64,000 nucleotides of DNA from an uncultured Alistipes sp. (GTDB lineage Bacteria > Bacteroidota > Bacteroidia > Bacteroidales > UBA932), in NCBI GenBank assembly GCA_900550465.1, contig URSC01000014.1, forward strand, positions 5,557 through 69,556. The letters run 5' to 3'. Positions 17,589 through 24,970 of this stretch are shown here, one piece after another. The first letter of the stretch is position 1. Every line of letters starts with the position of its first letter. The translations under genes were made by a program, and so were the position numbers. The notes below the pieces were generated by a model. The model saw only the letters and a list, made by a program, of their open reading frames with translations. It was not told the DNA's origin and ran no database searches.

Positions 17589-19004
17589 CTTTACGGGAGA
17601 ACGCAGCCCGAGGCGGCTGACAGAGGAAAGGGCGCCGCAGATGGTAAGAATGCCGGCCAGGAGCATGGCATCGTGGGGAGCACCGTCCCCGAAAAGATGG
17701 AAGAAGAGGGCGACGAGGGCCGCACCGGTGGACTGGCCTACGAGGCGGGCCGTTGCAAGCATGCCTCCCGCACTGCCGGCACGGTGGTTGGGCGCGGAAC
17801 TCAGAAGCATGTGGTTGTTGGGCGACTGGAAGAAACCGAATCCGGCCCCGCACATCATCAGCCGCCATGCGATGTCCAGATGCGAGGCATTCTCAGGAAT
17901 AAATGCAAGCAGGAAACAGCCGGCACTCATCAGCAGCAGACCGAAACATCCCAGCACTCCGGGATGCACCCTGCCTATGAGCGAGCCGGCCAGCGGGGCC
18001 ACGAACACGATGACCAGCGGCCAGGAAGTCATCAGCAGTCCGGTCTCCACGGCATTCATCCCGAAAGTATGCAGGAGCATGAACGGTATGGCCACCATTG
18101 CCGTCATCTGGGCCGTGAAAGAGATTATACTGGTGAGCACCGACATCGAGAATACGGGGATACGGAGCAGGTCGAACGGCAGCATGGGCCAGCGGCGGCG
18201 GAGCTGGGTCCGCACGTAGATGCTGCCCAGGACTATCAGCAGGGCAACCCCGACAAGCACCGTAACGGACTTCGCCCCGTGCGAATACATCTCGATGCAG
18301 CCTATCAGCAGGCCGAATACGGCGGCATTGAGCAGGCCGTCCCGGATATTGAAATGCCGTCCCTCGATGTGGGTAGGATTGTCCGGCAGATGCTTGAATG
18401 CCATGAAGAACGTCACTATTCCCACCGGAATGTTGATTGCGAAGAGCCAGGGCCAGGAGGCGAACGAAAGAATACCTGCCGCAACCGTAGGACCGGCCAC
18501 CGAGGCAAGGGCCACCACCGTGGCGTTAAGCCCCACTCCCCTGCCCAGGTACTTTTTGGGATAGGTGATTTTCACAAGAGTGGTATTGACACTCATCATC
18601 ATCGCCGCACCCAGCCCCTGGAACGCCCTTGAGGCGACCAGAAGCGGCAGCGTATGCGACAGGGCGCAGAACAGCGAGCCGACGGTGAACAGCACCGTCC
18701 CCGAGACATACACCCGCTTGTAGCTCAGCAGCTCTCCGATGGAGGAAAACGACAGCAGGGTCATCATGATCACCAGCTGGAACGAGTTGACCACCCAGAT
18801 GGAGTCCGCAGACGACACCCCAAGCTCCTGCGAGATGGTAGGCAGGGCCACATTGCAGATATTGCCGTCCATCACCGAGAGAAAAATCCCGCACCACAGC
18901 GAGGCCACCGCATAGTAAATCTTCGGGCGGGACAGACCGTCCCACTCCAGATTGCCGGTGATGTGCTCTTCCGGTTCAGCCGCCGTACTCGCCCCCTTTT
19001 TCAT
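17586..19004 (-). CDS. DHA2-type (14-TM) MFS exporter, copy 2
   Basis: Paralogue of the preceding exporter, 472 residues from the ATG at 19004 (MKKGAST). The upstream in-frame codons back to 19097 are unlikely, because a TATCTTTG element at 19035-19042 falls within them. It shares long stretches with copy 1, such as HITGNLEWDGL, MDGNICNVALPTISQELG, GVSSADSIWVVNSFQLV and GFFQSPNNHMLLSSAPNHRAGSA (the last given only as a region near residue 385). TM count and motifs fit the EmrB/QacA group. No MFP or TolC partner lies beside it, so it may work alone or with the TolC elsewhere. Substrate unknown. Confidence 0.88.
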   Translation of the reverse strand: MKKGASTAAEPEEHITGNLEWDGLSRPKIYYAVASLWCGIFLSVMDGNICNVALPTISQELGVSSADSIWVVNSFQLVIMMTLLSFSSIGELLSYKRVYVSGTVLFTVGSLFCALSHTLPLLVASRAFQGLGAAMMMSVNTTLVKITYPKKYLGRGVGLNATVVALASVAGPTVAAGILSFASWPWLFAINIPVGIVTFFMAFKHLPDNPTHIEGRHFNIRDGLLNAAVFGLLIGCIEMYSHGAKSVTVLVGVALLIVLGSIYVRTQLRRRWPMLPFDLLRIPVFSMSVLTSIISFTAQMTAMVAIPFMLLHTFGMNAVETGLLMTSWPLVIVFVAPLAGSLIGRVHPGVLGCFGLLLMSAGCFLLAFIPENASHLDIAWRLMMCGAGFGFFQSPNNHMLLSSAPNHRAGSAGGMLATARLVGQSTGAALVALFFHLFGDGAPHDAMLLAGILTICGALSSVSRLGLRSPVK

Positions 19005-19034
19005 GTGCATGTGCCTGCAGATATTGACAGCGGG

Positions 19035-19042
19035 CAAAGATA
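19035..19042 (-). promoter_or_regulatory. Candidate -7 promoter element for DHA2 copy 2
   Basis: The minus strand reads TATCTTTG, a match to TAnnTTTG, 30 bases before the ATG at 19004. Confidence 0.45.
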
Positions 19043-19138
19043 TACAAAACCCTTTAACGATATGCCGGTATGGCGGTATGCTATGCAAACCCTTCAAATG
19101 AAAAAATGCTTTTTTGAGGAAAGTTTAATTTTACTATC

Positions 19139-19205
19139 ATGAAACGGTTTTATAATTCTGGCTGCTGCGTCTGTTTCCTTCGCCGCTTTTGCGCAAACTA
19201 ATTGA
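19139..19205 (+). pseudogene. Signal-peptide fossil of a decayed exported protein gene
   Basis: ATGAAACGGTTTTAT starts a frame (MKRFY). After a one-base shift near 19154 it continues as ILAAASVSFAAFAQTN and then a stop at 19203-19205. Joined, this is a canonical Bacteroidota type I signal peptide ending in AFAQT. No recognisable mature domain follows, so only the 5' end of the gene appears to remain. The reading depends on accepting a single-base frameshift. Confidence 0.5.
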
Positions 19206-19292
19206 CCGCACCGAACATTTTACAGAATGACCAGCGACAGTCCTCAAGCCACGCTCAGAAAGCACTGCGCAGAGGTCGGGATGAGTGCAGCA

Positions 19293-19469
19293 TTAACGAA
19301 TTTACCTCGTGGTGCACAGGAAAGAAAAACATCTTTGTAAATCAGGCTATTGCAAAATGCACTGCACATCCGCTCTCTTTTGAGATAAGCCAAATGTGCA
19401 GCAGCATTTACAGGTTGCTGATTTTCAATCAGTTGAAAACCAGAGTGCACCCCGAAGTAAATTCGTTAA
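19293..19469. repeat. 177-bp palindromic element with 25-bp terminal inverted repeats
   Basis: Positions 19293-19317 and 19445-19469 are reverse complements at 23 of 25 positions, and the outer ends read TTAACGAATTTAC and GTAAATTCGTTAA. Inside, imperfect complementarity continues between about 19345-19370 and 19390-19430, so nearly the whole element can fold on itself. No transposase is encoded, and no target-site duplication beyond the TTAA ends is obvious. It resembles a MITE or a structured repeat. A 40-60 codon open frame runs through it but has no start context or known domain. Confidence 0.6.
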
Positions 19470-19510
19470 AATGGCTCTCCGGTGCCCGTGGCGAGGGTGA
19501 GCGTCTTTTT

Positions 19511-19527
19511 ACTCCTTCGGAAGGAGT
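19511..19527. repeat. Short perfect hairpin repeat, copy 2
   Basis: This is the same ACTCCTTCGGAAGGAGT palindrome as at 14541-14557, again in non-coding DNA, 41 bases beyond the palindromic element. Flanking bases differ between the two copies. Confidence 0.6.
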
Positions 19528-20079
19528 GGGGAAATGCCGGAAAACGCGACTCCACCTATCCACCCAGTAGCCCCATCATCCCCCATCCCCTAGTCCCATC
19601 TTCCCCAACGTGTGATACGTGATACGCAGATGTCATGTCACTAAAAAAATAGTCAAACACAAGTATTTGATTATTATTTACTTAAAAGTCACGATATGAT
19701 TTAGTGAAAAGTAAAAGTATCTTATACGCGAATTTTCCTCCCTCACAACTTATCTCATAATTGTAAGTACTTTATTTCCAAGTACTTTATTTCAACTAAG
19801 GTGTTTAGTGGCGTTTATATGGCCCGTTCCTTGAAGCACCGATATCCCGGTCTGTCTTTCCCGACCACAAATACATTGACTATCGGCATATTACGATTCC
19901 AAGACATGCTTCATGGGCAAGTGATATGGGTAAGCCGATATGCACCGGGTGATACGCACCGGCCGACATGCACCGGTCCCGTCAATGATGTGGCGTCTGT
20001 CTCAATCGACAGGAGTTTTCTGATTCCGGGCAGAGGGCGAATATGTGCACAAATGTGCCGGCAGATGCGTATTTATTAT
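19528..20079. other. Gene-free stretch with short direct repeats
   Basis: I see no convincing gene here. There is a 15-bp-period tandem duplication of AAGTACTTTATTTC at 19765-19793, and a GTGATAC doublet near 19613-19625. Three degenerate 14-bp units GAYAYGCACCGGNN occupy 19937-19978. The first half is AT-rich. It may hold regulatory sequence for the downstream lipoprotein operon or be worn-down DNA. Confidence 0.5.
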
Positions 20080-20087
20080 TATGTTTG
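20080..20087 (+). promoter_or_regulatory. Candidate -7 promoter element for the 20.1-23.5 kb operon
   Basis: TATGTTTG matches TAnnTTTG, 25 bases before the ATG at 20113. The -33 element is weak. Confidence 0.45.
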
Positions 20088-20112
20088 CAAAAATGAATAA
20101 ACACTACTGTAA

Positions 20113-21759
20113 ATGAAATCAAGCACCACAGCCAAATCCATCTGCGCGGCCCTGATCGGGGCGGCGGCAACCGTAGGCATATCGTCCTGCGGCAATCAGA
20201 ATCAGACAGAATCACCCATGAAACAGAAAGTTGAGGAATACGCACCGTTCGAGCTGTCCTCGCCTCTGGCAGCTCAGCTGAGCGACAGCGAGAAGCAGAT
20301 AGTAGAGCTGTTCTTCCAGATAGGACAGATCGCCGACGAGCTGTTCTGGCAGCAGACATTCGGGGACAAGAGCCTGATGGACCGGCTCGAAGACCCTTAC
20401 GCGAAACAGTTCGCCTACATCAACTACGGCCCCTGGGACCGCCTCGATGACAACAAGCCCTTCATCGACGGCTACGGCGCCAAGCCCGACGTATGCACCT
20501 ACTACCCCGCCGACATCACCCTCGAGGAGTTCAACGCCTTCGACGACCCCAACAAGTCGTCCTGGTACACAGTCCTGCGCCGCGATGAGAACGGAAAGCT
20601 GAAGACCGTATGGTATCACGAGGAGTACGCCGAAGAGGTAAACAAGATGTGCGAGCTGATGCAGCAGGCCGCCGACCTGGCCGAGGATCCCGGTCTGAAG
20701 AAATACCTGCTGGAGCGCATCAAGGCCTTCAGGACCGACGACTACCTCGCCAGCGATCTGGCCTGGATGGACATGAAGGACAGCAGGATAGACTTCGTGG
20801 TCGGTCCCATCGAGAGCTACGACGACAAGTTCCAGGAGACCAAGACTTCCTACGAGGCATTCATCCTGCTGAAGGACACCGAGCGCAGCAAGGACCTGGC
20901 CAAGTTCGTGGCCATGCTTCCCGCCCTGCAGAAGGAGCTGCCCTGCAAGCCCGAGTACAAGACTTTCGTACCCGGCACATCCTCCGACCTCAACGTCTAT
21001 GACGTGGTCTACTACGCCGGAGACTGCAACGCCGGCAGCAAGACCATCGCCATCAACCTGCCCAACGACGAGCGCGTTCACGCCATGAAGGGCACCCGCC
21101 GCCTCCAGCTGCGCAACTCGATGCAGGCCAAGTTCGACAAGATCCTCCTCCCCATCGGTGAACTCATCCTCGCTCCCGAAGACCACCAGCACCTGAAATT
21201 CGACGCCTTCTTCTGGAACGTAACCTTCCATGAGGTGGCCCACGGCCTCGGAATCAAGGAGACCATCAACGGTAAGGGCAGCGTGGACGCAGCGATGGGC
21301 ACCGAGAAGACCTCCTGGGAAGAGGCCAAAGCCGACATCCTCGGACTCTTCATGGTATGCCGCCTGATCGAGAAAGGTGAGATCTCCAACATCTCCGTCG
21401 AGGACGCCATCACCACCTACATCGCCGGCATCCTCCGCTCGGTACGTTTCGGAGCCGCCTCCTCTCACGGCAAGGCCAATATGATGTGCTTCAACTTCAT
21501 GGAGCAGCAGGGCGCCTTCTCCCGCAACGCCGAGGGTCTCTATCAGATCGACTTCGAGAAGTCCAAGGCCGCCGTCAACGCCTGGGCCGACCTCATCCTG
21601 ACCACCCAGGGCAACGGTGACGTGGCTTTCGCCACCGAGTTCCGCGCCAAGAACGGAGGCATCACCCCCGCCCTCCAGGCCGACCTCGACCGCATCAACG
21701 CCGCAGGCATTCCCAAGGACATCCAGTTTATCCAGGGTCCTGATGTACTCTTCAAGTAA
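20113..21759 (+). CDS. Zinc metallopeptidase-like lipoprotein, dipeptidyl peptidase III (M49)-related
   Basis: Predicted lipoprotein of 548 residues, with lipobox GISSC (Cys26). The zinc site appears as HEVAHGLG at residues 373-380 and WEEAKADILGLF at about 402-413. This HExxHGxG...EEAKADIxGL pairing is what I know from the DPP III-like domain also found in plant Nudix-3 proteins; classical DPP III has HExxGH. The protein is shorter than classical DPP III (about 670-720). It probably acts on peptides in the periplasm or at the cell surface. It heads a row of three lipoproteins and overlaps the next gene by 17 bases. Confidence 0.75.
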   Translation: MKSSTTAKSICAALIGAAATVGISSCGNQNQTESPMKQKVEEYAPFELSSPLAAQLSDSEKQIVELFFQIGQIADELFWQQTFGDKSLMDRLEDPYAKQFAYINYGPWDRLDDNKPFIDGYGAKPDVCTYYPADITLEEFNAFDDPNKSSWYTVLRRDENGKLKTVWYHEEYAEEVNKMCELMQQAADLAEDPGLKKYLLERIKAFRTDDYLASDLAWMDMKDSRIDFVVGPIESYDDKFQETKTSYEAFILLKDTERSKDLAKFVAMLPALQKELPCKPEYKTFVPGTSSDLNVYDVVYYAGDCNAGSKTIAINLPNDERVHAMKGTRRLQLRNSMQAKFDKILLPIGELILAPEDHQHLKFDAFFWNVTFHEVAHGLGIKETINGKGSVDAAMGTEKTSWEEAKADILGLFMVCRLIEKGEISNISVEDAITTYIAGILRSVRFGAASSHGKANMMCFNFMEQQGAFSRNAEGLYQIDFEKSKAAVNAWADLILTTQGNGDVAFATEFRAKNGGITPALQADLDRINAAGIPKDIQFIQGPDVLFK

Positions 21760-22726
21760 ATCCATGGCAGCAGCGGCCGTCCTCCTGGTACTGGCCGCTG
21801 CCTCCTCACTCACAGTATCGTCCTGCCGCGGCAACAGCGGCGGGACCGATACTTTCATACCCGCCGTCCCCGACTGGTCGGATGCCGCCGCATGGTACAT
21901 CTCGCAACCCTCAGGGGACAATGCCCCCGCAGCGGACATTTTCTACATCCTACCCACCTGCATCTGGGACTGGACCGCCGCGGACGGGCAGACCTGCCGC
22001 TACTCCGACTACACCCGCACGGACCATATCGAGGCATTCCTCCCCTCGGTGGAGCTCGCCGAAGACATTTTCGCTCAGGGGCAATACGGGTTCTACTGCC
22101 CCTACTACCGGCAGATCTCCCTCAACGTATGGATGGACGGAGAGGCGGCGGTAGAGGAGCTCTTCCCCCTGTCGATGGGGGACGTCAGCGCGGCATTTGA
22201 CTATTATCTGGACAATTACAATGAGGGACGGCCCTTCGTCCTCGCAGGGTTCAGCCAGGGCGGCAAGGCCGTGGTGGAGCTGGTCAAGCACCTCCCCGCC
22301 CCAGCATATAAACGGATGGCCGCTGCCTACGCCATCGGCTACCGCGTCTCCGATGAGGAACTGGCGCAATACCCCCAGCTGCGCCCCGCCGTCGACTCGA
22401 CCGGCACCGGCACCATCATCTGCTACAACTCCGTAGCCACCCCCGAAGCGGCCTGCGCGGTCCTCTCTCCCTCCGACATCTGCATCAACCCGGTGAACTG
22501 GACCACCGGTGCCACCCCTGCCGAGCTCAACGACTCGGTGACCGTCACCGTCGACACGGACCACCACCTGCTGATAGTGGACGGCCTCGACCCGGAGCAG
22601 TACTGGATGCCCTCACTCGCCCCCATGTTTTCCAAAGGCAACTACCACCTGCAGGAACTCACCCTCTACCAGGACCACCTGAGGCGCAACACTGCCCTCC
22701 GCATCCGTAATTTTTCCGATAAATAA
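21743..22726 (+). CDS. DUF3089 alpha/beta-hydrolase-like lipoprotein
   Basis: 327-residue predicted lipoprotein starting at the ATG at 21743 (MYSSSKSM), which gives the Lys needed in the n-region; the ATG at 21764 would lack it. The lipobox is TVSSC. The mature part shows ADIFYILPT, an FSQGG nucleophile elbow with Ser171, and a late HHLL near the C-terminus, fitting the DUF3089 family, which is related to lipases and esterases. It overlaps the peptidase-like gene and ends directly at the next gene's ATG. The substrate is unknown; an envelope ester is a guess. Confidence 0.78.
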   Translation: MYSSSKSMAAAAVLLVLAAASSLTVSSCRGNSGGTDTFIPAVPDWSDAAAWYISQPSGDNAPAADIFYILPTCIWDWTAADGQTCRYSDYTRTDHIEAFLPSVELAEDIFAQGQYGFYCPYYRQISLNVWMDGEAAVEELFPLSMGDVSAAFDYYLDNYNEGRPFVLAGFSQGGKAVVELVKHLPAPAYKRMAAAYAIGYRVSDEELAQYPQLRPAVDSTGTGTIICYNSVATPEAACAVLSPSDICINPVNWTTGATPAELNDSVTVTVDTDHHLLIVDGLDPEQYWMPSLAPMFSKGNYHLQELTLYQDHLRRNTALRIRNFSDK

Positions 22727-23503
22727 ATGAAACACCTACATCTTTTCCGCGCTGTATCCGCCTCTGCGGTCATTGCTCTTGTCATTATTTCCTGCGGCAG
22801 ACAGGCCCTGCCGTGGTATGAGAATACCGGGCAGCTGTGGGAAGACTACATGGCTGCGGTCGAGGACGCGGAGGTGGCCACGGCAGAGGAGATGGATCCG
22901 GACCTGGCGGCCATCATATCGCCTGAAGAGAGCCCGCAGATAGAGTGGTTGGAGCGGGACGGCCGGACATTCGTGCTGGTCGGCTCGGCGATGACGGAGG
23001 AGGACAGCCGGTACTGGGAAAGCGGACAGGCTGATATGTTCCTGCTGGACGACCGCCTGCCCTGGGTAACCCTGCCCTACGACCTGACCGACCATCTGAA
23101 AGCCGACGTCCGCCAGACCGATGACCACGGCATAGAGATGCGTGTAATCCAGATGCTCGGACTGCCGCCCGACTGCGGCTACGACCATATTGTCCTGTTC
23201 TGGGCCGAGAAGGACAGCCTCTTCCGCCCTACCCCCGATCCGGAAATCCATGACAGCGAAGTCCTTCTCGACTTCCGCGATGACGTGGATCCCCGCTACC
23301 GCGCCTGGTTCGAGGATTACTGCCGGACCGCCTACTACTCCGACACCCCCTACCCCTGGACCCGCCTCGGCTACACCTACGACTGGCACAGCGGCTCACC
23401 CTCGGCCATCGGCCCCGCCGAGTTCATCGTCCGCCCCTCCACCCGCGTCATTGTCCGCGACATCCTGTCCGTACCCGACTGGTACCGGACCGTCACCCGC
23501 TGA
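22727..23503 (+). CDS. Lipoprotein of unknown function
   Basis: I do not recognise this 258-residue protein. The N-terminus is a signal peptide with lipobox VIISC (Cys23). The mature part is acidic and aromatic-rich, with repeated Trp and Tyr residues (e.g. RYWESGQADMF, YDHIVLFWAEKDSLF, TRLGYTYDWH) and no cysteines in an obvious metal site; late residues AEFIVRPSTRVIV look like a beta strand. It begins on the base after the DUF3089 stop codon, so translation is probably coupled. Its last codons and stop are also present at 25962-25980 in the partial duplication downstream. Confidence 0.7.
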   Translation: MKHLHLFRAVSASAVIALVIISCGRQALPWYENTGQLWEDYMAAVEDAEVATAEEMDPDLAAIISPEESPQIEWLERDGRTFVLVGSAMTEEDSRYWESGQADMFLLDDRLPWVTLPYDLTDHLKADVRQTDDHGIEMRVIQMLGLPPDCGYDHIVLFWAEKDSLFRPTPDPEIHDSEVLLDFRDDVDPRYRAWFEDYCRTAYYSDTPYPWTRLGYTYDWHSGSPSAIGPAEFIVRPSTRVIVRDILSVPDWYRTVTR

Positions 23504-23511
23504 CCCGCCAG

Positions 23512-23611
23512 GATTTCGGGGAAACGGGGTATTTTGCCATTTAGAATTTCGGGGAAATAGGGTATTTTCTGCTTTAAGATTTTGGGGAAATGGAGAATTT
23601 GTCTATTTTTG
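23512..23611 (+). repeat. 33-bp tandem repeats (3 copies) running into a promoter
   Basis: The core ATTTCGGGGAAA (the third copy has ATTTTGGGGAAA) recurs at 23513, 23546 and 23579, exactly 33 bases apart, each followed by GGGTATTTT or a related sequence. The third copy's C-to-T change creates the TTTG used as the -33 box. There are no spacers, so this is not a CRISPR array. Confidence 0.8.
23581..23611 (+). promoter_or_regulatory. Strong predicted promoter for the second DUF4143 ATPase
   Basis: TTTG at 23581-23584, a 19-base spacer, then TATTTTTG at 23604-23611: an ideal Bacteroidota -33/-7 pair, 21 bases before the ATG at 23633. The -33 box lies in the third 33-bp repeat. Confidence 0.65.
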
Positions 23612-23632
23612 CATAGGCAGACATCTGTATTT

Positions 23633-24970
23633 ATGACAAATAGGATATTTAAAAGGAAAATATACGACAGGCTTCTTCAATGGAAACAGGAAGCAGACGG
23701 AACAAGCGCCGCCTTAATCCAAGGGGCCAGGCGTATCGGCAAGTCTACAATCGTCGAGGAATTTGCAAGGAACGAATACACCTCCTACCTGCTGATTGAC
23801 TTCAACAGGGCCTCCGCCGATGTAAAAGCCCTGTTCGATGACCTGACGGACCTGGATTTCATTTTCCTCCAGCTGCAGACCATATACCGTGTCGTCCTGG
23901 AAAGACGCAAGTCCGTCATCATCTTCGATGAGGTGCAGAAATGCCCCAAAGCCCGCGAGGCGATCAAATACCTCGTTCAGGACGGAAGATATGACTACAT
24001 CGAGACCGGCTCCCTCATCAGTATCAGGAAAAATACAAAAAACATCACCATCCCGAGCGAGGAGGAACGCATGGACATGTATCCTATGGACTTCGAGGAA
24101 TTCAGGTGGGCCATGGGCGATACCGCGTCAGTCCCCCTTATCCGGACCTTCTTTGAAAAGCGGATGCCGCTGGGTGCCGCACACAGATCCATGCAGAGAG
24201 ACCTGCGGCTGTATATGCTGGTGGGAGGTATGCCGCAGGCCGTCAATGAATATCTGGAGACAAACAATCTCGCGAAGGTAGACGCCGCAAAGAGACGTAT
24301 CATCCAGCTCTATTCCGAGGACTTCCTCAAAATAGACGCCACAGGCAGGCTGAGCAGACTGTTCATGTCCATTCCCGCCCAGCTAAGCAGGAAAACCTCC
24401 CGGTACTACATGAGTGCAGTAGTAGGAAGTGTGGACAACGACAAAGAAGAGGAAATGCTCGTCAGTCTCGAAGACAGCAAGGCCGTCCTGGTATCATATC
24501 ATTCCGATGACCCTAGCGTGGGCCTGTCGCTGACAAAAGACACCTCCAGATATAAACTGTTCGCCGCGGACACCGGCCTGTTCGTCACGATGGCTTTTTG
24601 GGACAAAGGCTTTGCGGAGAACATCATCTATCAGAAACTGCTGTCCGACAAGCTGGAGGCCAATCTCGGATATCTTTACGAGAATCTTGTGGCGCAGATG
24701 CTTACCGCGGCAGGCAATCAGCTGTTCTACTATACTTTCGAGAAAGACGACAAGCACTTCTATGAAATAGATTTCATGCTGACGAGAGGCAGCAAGATAT
24801 GCCCTGTCGAAGTAAAGTCCTCAGGCTACATGACCCACGCCTCCCTCGATGCCTTCAGGAAGAAATACCAGGCCCGGATACAGAACAGCTGTGTACTCTA
24901 CACCAAGGACCTGCAGAAAGGCGAGAGCGGGCTGCTGTATCTGCCGGTGTACATGACGCCGATGCTGTAG
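23633..24970 (+). CDS. AAA_14/DUF4143 family ATP-binding protein, second locus
   Basis: 445-residue ATPase from the ATG at 23633 (MTNRIFKRK); the promoter rules out starts further upstream. Walker A is QGARRIGKSTIVEEF near residues 27-41. IIFDEVQKCP near 99-108 is the Walker B region, followed by YIETGSLISI and then DUF4143 with EVKSSG (a nuclease-like E-x-K) near 403-408. It is only distantly related to the ATPase at 14.9 kb. The minus-strand Rpn nuclease gene abuts it tail to tail without a gap, and a truncated copy of this same gene lies beyond that. Confidence 0.9.
   Translation: MTNRIFKRKIYDRLLQWKQEADGTSAALIQGARRIGKSTIVEEFARNEYTSYLLIDFNRASADVKALFDDLTDLDFIFLQLQTIYRVVLERRKSVIIFDEVQKCPKAREAIKYLVQDGRYDYIETGSLISIRKNTKNITIPSEEERMDMYPMDFEEFRWAMGDTASVPLIRTFFEKRMPLGAAHRSMQRDLRLYMLVGGMPQAVNEYLETNNLAKVDAAKRRIIQLYSEDFLKIDATGRLSRLFMSIPAQLSRKTSRYYMSAVVGSVDNDKEEEMLVSLEDSKAVLVSYHSDDPSVGLSLTKDTSRYKLFAADTGLFVTMAFWDKGFAENIIYQKLLSDKLEANLGYLYENLVAQMLTAAGNQLFYYTFEKDDKHFYEIDFMLTRGSKICPVEVKSSGYMTHASLDAFRKKYQARIQNSCVLYTKDLQKGESGLLYLPVYMTPML

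Noticed and set aside
19202..19570. 122-codon open frame through the palindromic element
   Set aside because: It starts in fossil DNA, crosses both arms of the inverted repeat and the hairpin, and shows no domain; the element explains it better.
20212..21939. Long open frame antisense to the M49-like gene (575 codons)
   Set aside because: It mirrors the strongly biased codons of the plus-strand gene, has a low-complexity Val/Gly/Leu-rich product and no start context.
23512..23611. Possible CRISPR-like array
   Set aside because: Repeats are directly tandem with no unique spacers and run into a promoter; no cas genes are near.
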